A DNA stretch of 64,000 bases from JBDTSW01 sp963758845 (GCA_963758845.1 CAVWWX010000002.1:372001-436000), one strand, 5' to 3'. Positions 44,327 through 52,960 are shown, numbered from the stretch's first letter. The notes: generated by a model not told the origin, from the sequence alone. Numbers and translations are program-made.

Positions 44327-45844
44327 CTACGCAGTCAGCTCGATCTCGCCGATCTCGACGACGAAGCCGTCCTCGGATTCGGCGAGGTCCGTGATCCACA
44401 CCAGGAAGAACCGGTTCTTCGCGGTCGCGTCGAGGGCGACGGTGTCCTCGCCGCTCGCGTCGGCGATCGTGCCGATCGGCGAGCCCCAGCCGGCGAGGTC
44501 ATCGGGCGGGCCGTCCGCCGCCCCGTAGATCTCCCCGGACCAGCCCTCGGTGGCCGAAAGCACGGTCATCTCGCGGGCCGCCACCGGCTCGTCCGTCGTG
44601 ACCACGATCCCCACGCCCGACTTGCCCGAGAGGTCGAGGCCCGGCCCGGCGTCGTACGTCTCGGTGGTCCAGGGGGTGTCAGGGTTGCCGTCGACCGCCT
44701 GGCCGGCCTCCTCGGCGTGCTCCTCGCTGTCGCCCTCGGGGTCGAAGTCCTCGGCTGCGCTCAGCTCAATCGTCGCGCCGGATGCCGGCGCGCCAGGCTC
44801 GGCGGGCTTGCGCTTCGACTCGTCGCCGGTCAGCGCCGCGATCCCCAGCGCCACCCCGGCGGCGGCAAGGACCAGCAGGATCCCGGCGATCGAGACCTTG
44901 CGGCCGGGCAGGAGGCGGCGCTTGACCGGCACCGACTCGATCACCGTAGTGGCCTCGCCGGTGGCGCCGCCGGCGCGGGTCACCTCGACGTCCAGCGCGC
45001 CCTCGAGGTCGGCCAGCATCGCCGCCATGTCGGCGTAGCGCCCCTTGGGGTCCTTCTCGGTCGCCCGCTCGATCACGGCCGAGAGCGCGGCCGAGACCTG
45101 GGGACGGGCCTCCTGGATATCGGGCATCGGCTCGTTGACGTGCTTCATCGCCACGCCCACCAGCGTCTCCGCCTGGAAGGGCGGGTGCCCGGTCAGCATC
45201 TCGTAGAGCAGGATCCCCAGCGAGTAGATGTCCGACCGAGCGTCGACGTCCTGGCCCATCGCCTGTTCGGGCGAGACGTAGTCGGTGGTCCCAAGCACCC
45301 GACCGGTCTTGGTCAGGCCGTCGCTCTCGAGCGACAGCGCGATGCCGAAGTCGGTCACCTTCGCCCGGCCCTCGGCGTCGATCAGCACGTTCTGGGGCTT
45401 CACGTCGCGGTGGACCAGCATCCGGGCGTGCGCCGCGGCCAGACCGCGGCCGATCTCGATCGCGTACGCGGCCGCCTCGTCGACAGGCAGGCGGCCCATC
45501 CGGTCGATCCGCTGCTTCAGCGTCTCGCCCTCCACGTACTCGAACACGATGTAGGGGTGGCCGCCGTCCTCGCCGGCGTCGATCACCGCGACGACGTTCG
45601 GATGCGAGAGCTGGGCGACCGCGCGCGCCTCGCGGCGGAAGCGCTCGATCTGGTCGGGCTGGTCTGAGATCCCGGCGTGCAGCACCTTCACGGCCACCGA
45701 GCGCTCCAGGGTCTCGTCCTGGGCGAGGTAGACCGTCGACATGCCGCCGCTGCCGAGCTTCGAGGCCAGCCGGTAGCGGCCCGACAGCGTGCTGCCGATC
45801 GGGCTCGCCAATCCAGGTGTCCCGTCAATGCTCAAGCCACGCAC
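44327..45844 (-). CDS. Serine/threonine protein kinase with extracellular discoidin-like domain
   Basis: 505 residues from GTG 45844 (TTG 45835 also possible). Kinase about 18-285: LGSGGMSTVYLAQDE, catalytic Lys53, HRDVKPQNVL, DFGIALS, GTTDYVSPEQAMG. One transmembrane helix (about 320-345), then an extracytoplasmic beta-rich domain (about 370-505) with GNPDTPWTTETY and a C-terminal VVEIGEIELTA, resembling F5/8 type C (discoidin) ligand-binding domains rather than PASTA. It is convergent with ddl. Part of the envelope-signalling set but on its own transcript. Confidence 0.87.
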   Translation of the reverse strand: MRGLSIDGTPGLASPIGSTLSGRYRLASKLGSGGMSTVYLAQDETLERSVAVKVLHAGISDQPDQIERFRREARAVAQLSHPNVVAVIDAGEDGGHPYIVFEYVEGETLKQRIDRMGRLPVDEAAAYAIEIGRGLAAAHARMLVHRDVKPQNVLIDAEGRAKVTDFGIALSLESDGLTKTGRVLGTTDYVSPEQAMGQDVDARSDIYSLGILLYEMLTGHPPFQAETLVGVAMKHVNEPMPDIQEARPQVSAALSAVIERATEKDPKGRYADMAAMLADLEGALDVEVTRAGGATGEATTVIESVPVKRRLLPGRKVSIAGILLVLAAAGVALGIAALTGDESKRKPAEPGAPASGATIELSAAEDFDPEGDSEEHAEEAGQAVDGNPDTPWTTETYDAGPGLDLSGKSGVGIVVTTDEPVAAREMTVLSATEGWSGEIYGAADGPPDDLAGWGSPIGTIADASGEDTVALDATAKNRFFLVWITDLAESEDGFVVEIGEIELTA

Positions 45845-45900
45845 GATCCTACGCGTCCGCGTTGCGGGAACCGGTAGGTGCCGTGCGGCCCTGGGTGGTT

Positions 45901-46302
45901 CTAGACCTGCGGGACGCCGGGGTTCCCGTAGAGGAAGAACCAGACCACGACAATCAGCGCCACGACGATCGTGGTCGCAATCAGGCAGTTCTCCAGAAAG
46001 CTCGTCTCCGGGGCCGACTTGGCCTCGTCGCGGAGGCTCCGGTTCCAGGCGTAGCGCTCGTTCCGCGCCCGTCGTGCTGCTTCGTCGCCACGGCCCTTGA
46101 ACCAGGCCGCCAACAGGGCCACGAACCCGTAGGAGGCCATGCACCCGGTGACGACGACGGCGATGGCGGTGGCGCTGGGCGTGGTCCCGCCCTGGACCTG
46201 CGATCCGACCCACACCCAGGCAAGCGGGATGCCGGCCGCGAGAAGCGCTACCAGCACTGCTCCCGCGGTCAGCCTGGCAATGGTTACGGACCCGCCCTTC
46301 AC
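45901..46302 (-). CDS. Small membrane protein of unknown function
   Basis: 133 residues, not recognised. Three hydrophobic segments: about 10-32, 44-66 and 105-125, with a charged loop (about 70-98, rich in Arg and Glu) between the second and third. GTG start overlapping the stop of the DJ-1/PfpI gene by four bases (GTGA), so the two are coupled. No motif suggests an activity. Confidence 0.6.
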   Translation of the reverse strand: MKGGSVTIARLTAGAVLVALLAAGIPLAWVWVGSQVQGGTTPSATAIAVVVTGCMASYGFVALLAAWFKGRGDEAARRARNERYAWNRSLRDEAKSAPETSFLENCLIATTIVVALIVVVWFFLYGNPGVPQV

Positions 46303-46943
46303 GATTCCGAAGGTAGCACCTGACTCTCGAAGCCTCGGACGAGATCCACGATCGGCCCGGGCGCGCTGGCCGGCGAGCCGGCGTCGAACGGAGGCTGCGG
46401 GTCGTACTCGATCCCGAGCTGGATCGCCTGGGCGACCTCGGGGCCGGCGACCTCGCCCGCGAGGGTCAGGGCCATGTCGATCCCGGCCGACACGCCCGCC
46501 CCCGTCACCACCTTGCCGTCCATGACCACGCGCTCGGCGACGGGCTCCGCGCCGTAGTCACGCAGGCGGTCGAGGTGGGCCCAGTGGCTGGTGGCGCGCA
46601 CCCCGTCCAGGACGCCCGCCGCACCAAGGACCAGCGAGCCTGTGCACACCGACGTCGTCCACTCGCTGCCGGCGTGGGCGGTTCGGACCCAGTCGAGGAC
46701 CTCCTCGTCGGCGAGCAGGGGCCGGTTGCCCTGGCCGCCGGGGACGAGCAGCAGGTCGACGTCCCCCGTCTCGGCGATCGAGCGCTCGGCCACCAGGCTC
46801 AGGGCGCCGGTGTCGGTCCGCTTCGCCCCCGCCTCCTTGGCCACGAACTTCAGGTTTGCGCCGGGCAGGCGCGAGAGGACCTCGTACGGCCCGACGGCGT
46901 CAAGCGCGGTCAGCTCGTCGAAGATCAGGATCGCGATGTTCAC
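46299..46943 (-). CDS. DJ-1/PfpI family protein
   Basis: 214 residues of the class-I-glutamine-amidotransferase-like fold. Nucleophile elbow with the cysteine in SVCTGSLVLGAAG (about 100-112), acidic partner near IAILIFDELTALDAVGPYEVL at the start, and TSHWAHLDRL. These are often annotated as isonitrile-hydratase- or AraC-type sensor-like; the enzyme activity is uncertain. GTG start with TACCGT seven bases upstream. Confidence 0.85.
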   Translation of the reverse strand: MNIAILIFDELTALDAVGPYEVLSRLPGANLKFVAKEAGAKRTDTGALSLVAERSIAETGDVDLLLVPGGQGNRPLLADEEVLDWVRTAHAGSEWTTSVCTGSLVLGAAGVLDGVRATSHWAHLDRLRDYGAEPVAERVVMDGKVVTGAGVSAGIDMALTLAGEVAGPEVAQAIQLGIEYDPQPPFDAGSPASAPGPIVDLVRGFESQVLPSES

Positions 46944-46950
46944 CTGGGAA

Positions 46951-46956
46951 ACGGTA
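46951..46956 (-). promoter_or_regulatory. -10 element for the DJ-1/PfpI gene
   Basis: TACCGT on the minus strand, seven bases before the GTG start; it overlaps the gap after purM. Confidence 0.35.
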
Positions 46957-46960
46957 GTGC

Positions 46961-47962
46961 TCAGCGCGAGATCACGCCGGCATCGGCGGTGATCGTGCCG
47001 ATCGGCCGGGAGCCGGGGTGGAGCTCGCCGAGCAGGTCGACCGCCGAGTGCGCGTGCTCCCCTGCCACCACGCAGACGAAGCCGAGGCCCATGTTGAAGA
47101 CCTCGTGCATCTCGTCGTCTGGGACCTCTCCCAGCTCCTGGATCAGGTCGAAGATCTCCGGCACCGGAAGCGGCGAGTCGATCCGGTAACCGACCTCTCG
47201 TGAGAGGCGCAGCAGGTTGTTGAGGCCGTCGCCCGTGATGTGCGCGAGCCCCCGGACGTCGACGCCGGAGGCCAGCAGGGCTCCGACGGCGCGCACGTAG
47301 ATCTCGGTTGGCTCAAGCAGCACGTCGCCCAGAGGCCGGCCAAGGCGATCGTCGTCCAGCGGGACGTCGGCCAGGGCCGCCCGCGCGAGCGTGTAGCCGT
47401 TGGAGTGGAGGCCAGAGGAGGGGAGGCCGATCAGCGCGTCGCCAGGCGTGATCCGCTCGCCGGTGACGATCGCGCCCAGGTCCACCAGCCCGATGGCGCT
47501 GCCGGTCAGCTCCCAGCCCGCCACGACGTCGCCAACCTGCGCGATCTCGCCGCCCGGGATCTCGATGCCGGCCAGCTCGGCGCCGCGCCTAAGCCCCTCG
47601 CCGATGGCACCGCAGATCTCCGGGTCGGCTTCCGCGCAGAGGATGAAGTCCAGCATCGCGATCGGCTCGGCGCCGACGCAGATCAGGTCGTTGACGTTCA
47701 TCGCGATGCAGTCGATCCCGATCGTCTCGAACCGGCCCATCCGCTCGGCGACGACCATCTTCGTCCCGACCCCGTCGGTGCCGAACGCGATCCCGGTCGA
47801 GTCGTCGATCCGCAGGACGCTGGCGTAATGGCCGGGCAGCGGCACCGTCCGCGTGGGCTTGCCGGTGTCGATCCGGGCGAGGTGCGCCACCAGCGCGTCG
47901 ACCGCCGAGTCGGCCTGGCGCTGGCTCACGCCCGAGGCTGCGTAGGCGTCCTGGTCGCTCAT
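46961..47962 (-). CDS. purM: Phosphoribosylformylglycinamidine cyclo-ligase
   Basis: 333-residue AIR synthetase, fifth step of purine synthesis. Seen: YAASGVSQRQADSAVDALV start, GTDGVGTKMVVAERMGRFETIG (ATP and substrate site), VNDLICVGAEPIAMLDF, GGEIAQVGDVVAGWELTG, GLPSSGLHSNGYTLAR and GLAHITGDGLNNLLR. The ATG overlaps the uppP stop by four bases (ATGA), so it is coupled to uppP, an unusual neighbour for a purine gene. Confidence 0.95.
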   Translation of the reverse strand: MSDQDAYAASGVSQRQADSAVDALVAHLARIDTGKPTRTVPLPGHYASVLRIDDSTGIAFGTDGVGTKMVVAERMGRFETIGIDCIAMNVNDLICVGAEPIAMLDFILCAEADPEICGAIGEGLRRGAELAGIEIPGGEIAQVGDVVAGWELTGSAIGLVDLGAIVTGERITPGDALIGLPSSGLHSNGYTLARAALADVPLDDDRLGRPLGDVLLEPTEIYVRAVGALLASGVDVRGLAHITGDGLNNLLRLSREVGYRIDSPLPVPEIFDLIQELGEVPDDEMHEVFNMGLGFVCVVAGEHAHSAVDLLGELHPGSRPIGTITADAGVISR

Positions 47963-48774
47963 CGCCGGGCCATTCTCCCCGCAACGGCGGCAGCAAGCGC
48001 GAGCCGGTAGGCGGCGTACGGCCACAGCGCGCGGTCGCGCTCGACCTGGTCGATCAGCCGCTGTGAGGCGAGGGTGGAGGCAAACGAGGTGGCGACGCCG
48101 GCGGCGAGCGCGCGGCTCAGGCCCGGCCTGACCCCGCGGCGGCGCAGCCGCTGAGCCTTGAGCGCGGTGGCGCCGACGATCACCGGCAGCGCCACCGTGC
48201 GCGACAGCAGATTCGAATGCTCGCGGGTGAAGCGCCGCGAGCGCGCCGCGGCGAGCGTCGCGCCGTTCCTGGACACGCCGGGGATCAGGGCCGTGGCCTG
48301 GGCCACGCCGAGGGCGAGCCCGTCGACCGGCCCGGCGTCGCCCGGGCCGCGCTGTTGCGGCATCCGGTCCGCGGCCACCATCGCGACCGAGCCGCCGGCC
48401 AGTCCGGCGGCGATCGAGCGGGGCCCGCCGAAGCGCTCTTCGATCAGACGCTCCCACCGGTAGCCCACCAGGGCCGGCACCGCGAAGGAGAGCGCCACGA
48501 CGGAGGCGCGGCGGAGGTCGAACGCCCGCAGCTCGCTCATGATCAGGCGGCGTTGCCCGATCAGGAGCGCCAGGGCGCCGCCGGCGTGGACGGCGATCTC
48601 GAAGCTCTTGCGCTCCTCGGCGTCGGTCTCGTGCCAACCCCAACCGAGCATCCACGGCACCAGGTTCAGGTGCGCCGAGCTCGACACCGGGAGCAGCTCG
48701 GCTGGGCCCTGAATCGCGCCCAGCGTGGCCGCCTGCGCGGCGCTGAGGCCGGGCGTGTCGGCGGCGTCCTCTAC
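47959..48774 (-). CDS. uppP: Undecaprenyl-diphosphatase UppP (BacA), without its own start codon
   Basis: Membrane phosphatase that turns undecaprenyl pyrophosphate into the carrier phosphate on the outer face. 271 codons from the junction. Both family motifs are intact: QGPAELLPVSSSAHL near the N-terminus and IPGVSRNGATLAAAR in the middle, plus several hydrophobic segments. No ATG, GTG or TTG exists between the junction with dedA (GTA at 48774-48772) and the first motif; the nearest upstream in-frame ATG (48906) lies deep within dedA and would add about 44 antisense-like residues. The frame meets dedA by a -1 shift at GGGCCCG. Either a DedA-UppP fusion by frameshifting or an indel. Confidence 0.85.
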   Translation of the reverse strand, partial: VEDAADTPGLSAAQAATLGAIQGPAELLPVSSSAHLNLVPWMLGWGWHETDAEERKSFEIAVHAGGALALLIGQRRLIMSELRAFDLRRASVVALSFAVPALVGYRWERLIEERFGGPRSIAAGLAGGSVAMVAADRMPQQRGPGDAGPVDGLALGVAQATALIPGVSRNGATLAAARSRRFTREHSNLLSRTVALPVIVGATALKAQRLRRRGVRPGLSRALAAGVATSFASTLASQRLIDQVERDRALWPYAAYRLALAAAVAGRMARR

Positions 48775-49409
48775 GGGCCCGCCTCGGCCGGCTCGGCCTC
48801 GCCCCCGCGCCGGCGCTTTCGGATCAGCAGGTAGATGATCCCGCCGACCACCGCCGCCAGCACCAGGTAGTCGCCGTAGTGGAGGTAGTCGCGCCACTCC
48901 TCCCATTGGTCGCCCACCTCGCGCCCGATGACGCCCAGCATCAGCACCCACGGGATGCAGCCCAGCAGGGTCAGGATCGTGAACCGCCAGAACGGCATCC
49001 GGGCGATGCCGGCCGGGAGCGAGATGAAGGTGCGGATGATCGGGAGCATCCGGGTGAAGAACACCGTCGCGTCGCCGTGACGCTGGAACCACGAGTCGGC
49101 CCAGTCCAGGTGCTTGTGGTTGATATGGATCAGCCGGTTCTTCTCCAGCAGCTCCATCCGGCCGTAGTAGCCGGCGGCCCACGCGATCCACGAGCCCACC
49201 ACGTTGCCCAGCACTCCCGCGGCGACGATGCCGAACAGGGTCATGTCCCCCTCCGACACGTTGAAGCCGGCGAAGAGCATGATCGCCTCGCTGGGCACGG
49301 GCAGGCAGGCGGACTCCAACAGCATCAGCAGGAACACCCCCACCAGGCCGACGGAGTCGATGAACTCGGTCGCGAAATCGACGATCGGATCGACGATGAA
49401 GTCGGTCAT
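48771..49409 (-). CDS. dedA: DedA-family (SNARE-associated/VTT) membrane protein
   Basis: 212 residues. Family motifs: FLLMLLESACLPVPSEAIMLFAG start, GNVVGSWIAWAAGYYGRM, HGDATVFFTRMLPIIRTFISLPAGIARMPFWRF with the two key arginines, and a C-terminal helix; Glu/Ala/Pro-rich end (GGEAEPAEAGP). DedA proteins are undecaprenyl-phosphate flippases (UptA-type), returning the carrier to the inner face. ATG with TATCAT 11 bases upstream (leaderless). The stop TAG falls exactly on the start of the uppP frame. Confidence 0.93.
   Translation of the reverse strand: MTDFIVDPIVDFATEFIDSVGLVGVFLLMLLESACLPVPSEAIMLFAGFNVSEGDMTLFGIVAAGVLGNVVGSWIAWAAGYYGRMELLEKNRLIHINHKHLDWADSWFQRHGDATVFFTRMLPIIRTFISLPAGIARMPFWRFTILTLLGCIPWVLMLGVIGREVGDQWEEWRDYLHYGDYLVLAAVVGGIIYLLIRKRRRGGEAEPAEAGP
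48774..48780 (-). promoter_or_regulatory. Candidate -1 frameshift heptamer joining dedA to uppP
   Basis: Minus-strand G-GGC-CCG in the X-XXY-YYZ pattern relative to the dedA frame, followed at once by the dedA stop TAG. A -1 slip reads GGG-CCC-GTA-GAG and enters the uppP frame. A GCCGCC/GGCGGC pair downstream could form a stimulating stem. Possible but not proven; C-type slippery codons are less efficient than A- or U-type. Confidence 0.45.
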
Positions 49410-49420
49410 GCAGGGCGTGG

Positions 49421-49426
49421 ATGATA
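49421..49426 (-). promoter_or_regulatory. -10 element for dedA
   Basis: TATCAT on the minus strand, 11 bases before the dedA ATG, back-to-back with the CapD-like promoter. Confidence 0.45.
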
Positions 49427-49449
49427 GGCGCGGGGCGGCCGTCCGCCTC

Positions 49450-49455
49450 TAGACT
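49450..49455 (+). promoter_or_regulatory. -10 element for the CapD-like gene
   Basis: TAGACT seven bases before the ATG at 49463; this supports that start over an in-frame ATG at 49421. Confidence 0.45.
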
Positions 49456-49462
49456 CAGGGCG

Positions 49463-51373
49463 ATGTCACGCCTGCTCGACCCGTCGATCAGGCGGCGCGC
49501 GCTGCAGTTCGGTGTCGACGCGCTGCTGGCCGCCGCCGCCTTCGCGCTCGCGTTCAAGCTGCGGTTCCTGGATATCGCGGGGGGGATCCCCGAGCGCTAC
49601 GAGGACATGCTCCTCGGCTCGATCGCGTTCGTGGCCATCGGCCAGGCGGCGGTGTACGAGGTCCTGGGCCAGCACCAGAAGTGGTGGCGCTACTTCCGTC
49701 TGCCCGACCTCTGGGGGCTGGTCAGGGCAGCCTTCCTGGCCGTGGCCCTGATGGTCCTGGTGTTCGCCATCGCCCAGCCCTTCGCCGACGACCTTCCGCG
49801 CTCGGTCGTCGTGTTCGACTTCCTGATGCTGACCGTGATGACCGGCGGCGGCCGGCTCTTGCGGCGCACCCTCGCCGAGCGCCCGGCCCGCGCCGCACGC
49901 AAGCGCAAGGCGCGCAAGGTGCTGGTGGTGGGTGCCGGCTCGGGCGGCCAGATGGTCGTGCGCGAGATGCAGCTCAACCCCAACCTCGGAAACCGGGCGA
50001 TCGGCTTCGTCGACGACGACCCACGCAAGCGCGGGATGCGCAACCTGGGGCTGGACGTGCTGGGCACGACCGACGAGATCGGCGAGATCTGCGACCGTAC
50101 CCGGCCCGACGAGGTCTTCATCGCGATCCCCTCCGCCCCCGGGGTGCTGCGCGGGAAGGTGGTCCACGCCTGCCGGGAGCGCGACATCCGGGTCCAGACC
50201 CTGCCGACCGTCTTCGAGCTCCTGCGCGGCGGCGTCCAGCTGACCCGCCAGCTGCGCGAGGTCCAGGTCGAGGACGTCCTGGGCCGTGACCCGGTGGTGA
50301 TGGAGCTCGACCGGGTCGGCGCCTACCTCCAGGACAAGATCGTGCTGGTGACCGGTGCCGGCGGCTCGATCGGCGCCGAGCTCTCACGCCAGATCGCCCG
50401 CGTCGAGCCGCGCCTGCTGATCCTGCTCGACCACGCCGAGGGCCCGCTGTTCGAGATCGACCGCGAGCTCACCGGCGAGTGGCACTTCACGGCCGTCGAG
50501 TCGGTCCTCGCAGACTGCAAGGAGGGCGACCGGATGCTCGAGGTGATGCAGCGCTTCAAGCCCGAGGTCGTCTTCCACGCCGCCGCCTACAAGCACGTGC
50601 CGCTGATGGAGGCCAACCCGCTGGAGGCCGTGCGTAACAACGCGATCGCGACCCGCGTCACGTCCGAGACGGCCGCCGTGGCCGGCGCCGAGCGATTCGT
50701 GCTGGTCTCGACCGACAAGGCCGTCAACCCGCAGACGGTGATGGGCGCCTCGAAGGCGATGGCCGAGTGGATCATTGCCGCCGCCGGGCAGCGCCACCCG
50801 CGCACCAAGTTCATCAGCGTGCGGTTCGGCAACGTGCTGGCGTCCTCGGGCAGCGTGGTCCCGATCTTCCGCTCGCAGATCGAGCGCGGCGGGCCGGTGA
50901 CCGTCACCCACCCGGAGATGTCGCGCTACTTCATGACGATCCCCGAGGCGGTGCAGCTGGTCATCCAGGCCGCCGACCTAGGCGGGGCGTCCGGCGAGGT
51001 GTTCGTGCTCGAGATGGGCGAGCCGGTGAAGATCGTCGACCTCGCCCGGAACATGATCACGCTGGCGGGGCAGGAGCCCGATACCGACATCGCGATCGAG
51101 TTCACCGGGCCGCGACCGGGCGAGAAGCTCCACGAGGAGTTGTTCAACGTCGACGAGGAATCGCGGCCGACCGCAGCCGATCGGATCGTTCGCGCCGCCC
51201 GGCACCAGCCCCTCAACCCCGACTGGGTCGAGCGAACCGTCGCCGAGCTCGAGGGGATGGTCGCCTCGGGCGACGAGACCCATCTCGCCGCGCGGGTGGT
51301 CGAGCTGGTCAGTGGGGCCGAGTCCACCGCCGCCGTCGAGATGGCGCCCAAGGGCGATGGCCTCGGCGCTTAG
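49463..51373 (+). CDS. CapD/FlaA1-type nucleoside-diphosphate-sugar epimerase/dehydratase
   Basis: 636 residues, four N-terminal hydrophobic segments (about 10-120), a Rossmann domain with VLVVGAGSGGQMVVRE, and the catalytic SDR domain with LVTGAGGSIGAELSRQI, AAAYKHVPLMEANPLEAV, STDKAVNP and EMSRYFMTIPEAVQLV. Such enzymes (PglF, WbpM, CapD) make 4-keto-6-deoxy UDP-sugars that become modified amino sugars in surface glycans. Opens the polysaccharide cluster. The start at 49463 is supported by the -10 seven bases upstream. Confidence 0.93.
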   Translation: MSRLLDPSIRRRALQFGVDALLAAAAFALAFKLRFLDIAGGIPERYEDMLLGSIAFVAIGQAAVYEVLGQHQKWWRYFRLPDLWGLVRAAFLAVALMVLVFAIAQPFADDLPRSVVVFDFLMLTVMTGGGRLLRRTLAERPARAARKRKARKVLVVGAGSGGQMVVREMQLNPNLGNRAIGFVDDDPRKRGMRNLGLDVLGTTDEIGEICDRTRPDEVFIAIPSAPGVLRGKVVHACRERDIRVQTLPTVFELLRGGVQLTRQLREVQVEDVLGRDPVVMELDRVGAYLQDKIVLVTGAGGSIGAELSRQIARVEPRLLILLDHAEGPLFEIDRELTGEWHFTAVESVLADCKEGDRMLEVMQRFKPEVVFHAAAYKHVPLMEANPLEAVRNNAIATRVTSETAAVAGAERFVLVSTDKAVNPQTVMGASKAMAEWIIAAAGQRHPRTKFISVRFGNVLASSGSVVPIFRSQIERGGPVTVTHPEMSRYFMTIPEAVQLVIQAADLGGASGEVFVLEMGEPVKIVDLARNMITLAGQEPDTDIAIEFTGPRPGEKLHEELFNVDEESRPTAADRIVRAARHQPLNPDWVERTVAELEGMVASGDETHLAARVVELVSGAESTAAVEMAPKGDGLGA

Positions 51374-51389
51374 CGCCCACTCCGCGCTC

Positions 51390-51395
51390 TAGCAT
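51390..51395 (+). promoter_or_regulatory. -10 element for the first LytR_C gene
   Basis: TAGCAT 11 bases before the ATG at 51407, in the 33-base gap after the CapD-like gene. Confidence 0.4.
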
Positions 51396-51406
51396 CCCCG
51401 CTCCAT

Positions 51407-52147
51407 ATGGACCTGATCGAGAAGATCGGGCCGTTCGTCGGCCTCGCGGCCTTCGTCGGCCTCGCGGTCCTCGCCTTCCTCTTGTTCCAGCAATCGCGCG
51501 ACCTGCGGCGGCTTCGGGAGTGGGCGGGCCGCGCCCCCGAACGCGCGAAGGAGGCCGCGGACGCTTCGCTTGCCGCCGCCGAGGCCCGCGGCGAGGAGAC
51601 CGAGGAGGAGAAGGGGCCGGGCGTCTTCTCCCGCGCCTGGGCCTCGGTCAAGGGATTCGTCGCCCCCCGGTATGAGAGCTTCGACCGCCACCTTCCGATC
51701 GACGGCCGCATCCTGATCGGCGTGCTGGTCGCCGGGATCGTCGCCGCCGGTGTGCTGACCAGCGGCTTCGGCCTCGTCGGCGAGGACGGCGGCGGCGGCA
51801 AGGCGGCCAAGAAGGAGAAGAAGGAGGAAAAGCCGAAGGTCGCGGTGCTGAACGCCACTCAGACCGCTGAGGTTCAGGGGGTCTCCGGCCTCGCTGACAA
51901 GGTCGCCAGCGAGGTCGTGAAGCAGGAGGGCTATCCGATCGGTGCCAAGACCGACGCGCCCGCCGGCTTTCCCGAGACGGTCGTGATGTACAAGCCGGAT
52001 TTCGAGGGCGATGCCGCCGAGCTGGGGCGAGCGGTCCAGGGCAAGTTGGGCGAGACGGCCACGCAGCAGATGACCGACGAGATCGAGTCGTCGGCCGAGG
52101 GCGCGCCGTTGGTGCTCGTGGTCGGTGCCGACGACGCCACGTTCTAG
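51407..52147 (+). CDS. Membrane protein with stand-alone LytR_C domain (1 of 2)
   Basis: 246 residues. N-terminal hydrophobic segment (about 8-28), charged helical linker, a second transmembrane segment (about 104-125), a lysine-rich stretch, then a LytR_C domain from about 143 (VAVLNATQTAEVQGVSGLADKV...). This domain normally follows the LCP catalytic domain in LytR-CpsA-Psr ligases that attach glycans to peptidoglycan; here the LCP part is absent. The role may be to help or regulate glycan attachment; unknown. Confidence 0.75.
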   Translation: MDLIEKIGPFVGLAAFVGLAVLAFLLFQQSRDLRRLREWAGRAPERAKEAADASLAAAEARGEETEEEKGPGVFSRAWASVKGFVAPRYESFDRHLPIDGRILIGVLVAGIVAAGVLTSGFGLVGEDGGGGKAAKKEKKEEKPKVAVLNATQTAEVQGVSGLADKVASEVVKQEGYPIGAKTDAPAGFPETVVMYKPDFEGDAAELGRAVQGKLGETATQQMTDEIESSAEGAPLVLVVGADDATF

Positions 52148-52156
52148 GCGGACGGC

Positions 52157-52948
52157 GTGGAGCTCACCAACATCGTCGACCAGGCGGGGGCGATCGTGGC
52201 GCTGGCCGCGGGGCTCGGGATCGTGCTCCTGCTGCCGCTCTACCTCTCGCAGCGGCGCGACCTCCACCGGCTGGTCGAGTGGATGGAGAGCGAGCCCGAG
52301 CATGCGACGCAGGACACCGTGTCCAGCGAGCAGATCCTGGACCGCGCAGAGGCCGAGATCGAGCGGCTGACCGGCGAGCACCCGGTCGTGGGCCCCGCCG
52401 AGCCCAGCGGAGCCGCGGCCCGAGTCACCAGCGAGCGCCCCGCGCTCGAGCGGGTCACGATGGAGCGCGCGGCGCTGCTCCCGCACCCGCGCTGGCGGCG
52501 CTTCCGCGACACGGTCACGCAACCCAGATGGCTGGCCGGGATAGCGGCGGTCGCGGTGCTGTTGGCGGTGGGCGGCATCATCGGCTCGCAGCTGCTTCTG
52601 GAGACCGAGGACGAGGGCCGGAAGGCCGCGCGCGTGGACACGGCTGACACGACCGTCGCCGTGCTCAACGGCACGACGGTCGCGGGCCTGGGGCAGAAGG
52701 TGGGCGACGACGTCAAGGCCAACGACTTCAACCTCGGCGACGTCACGACGTTCCCCGAGTCGGTCCAGCAGACGGTCGTGCTGTTCGAGAAGGGCTCCGA
52801 AGGGCCCGCGCGCCGGCTGTCGGCGAAGCTGGGCGGGGTCCCGGTGCAGCCGATCGACCGCGAGGCCCAGCGGTTGGCGGGGGGCGCCGACGTGGTGGTA
52901 ATCGCCGGGCAGGACCGCGCCACGGCTAGTCCCGAGCAAGGCGCCTAG
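52157..52948 (+). CDS. Membrane protein with stand-alone LytR_C domain (2 of 2)
   Basis: 263 residues with the same layout as the previous gene: hydrophobic segment about 10-30, a helical cytoplasmic-like linker, a second membrane segment about 132-152, then a LytR_C domain from about 168 (VAVLNGTTVAGLGQKVGDDV...). The two are probably old duplicates. GTG start 9 bases after the previous stop. No LCP domain. Confidence 0.75.
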   Translation: MELTNIVDQAGAIVALAAGLGIVLLLPLYLSQRRDLHRLVEWMESEPEHATQDTVSSEQILDRAEAEIERLTGEHPVVGPAEPSGAAARVTSERPALERVTMERAALLPHPRWRRFRDTVTQPRWLAGIAAVAVLLAVGGIIGSQLLLETEDEGRKAARVDTADTTVAVLNGTTVAGLGQKVGDDVKANDFNLGDVTTFPESVQQTVVLFEKGSEGPARRLSAKLGGVPVQPIDREAQRLAGGADVVVIAGQDRATASPEQGA

Positions 52949-52960
52949 GGAGCGCGTCAG

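Noticed and set aside
48904..48906. In-frame ATG at 48906 as the true uppP start
   Set aside because: It lies well inside dedA and would add about 44 residues of Arg/Pro/Gly-rich shadow sequence; the dedA frame is the conserved one there.
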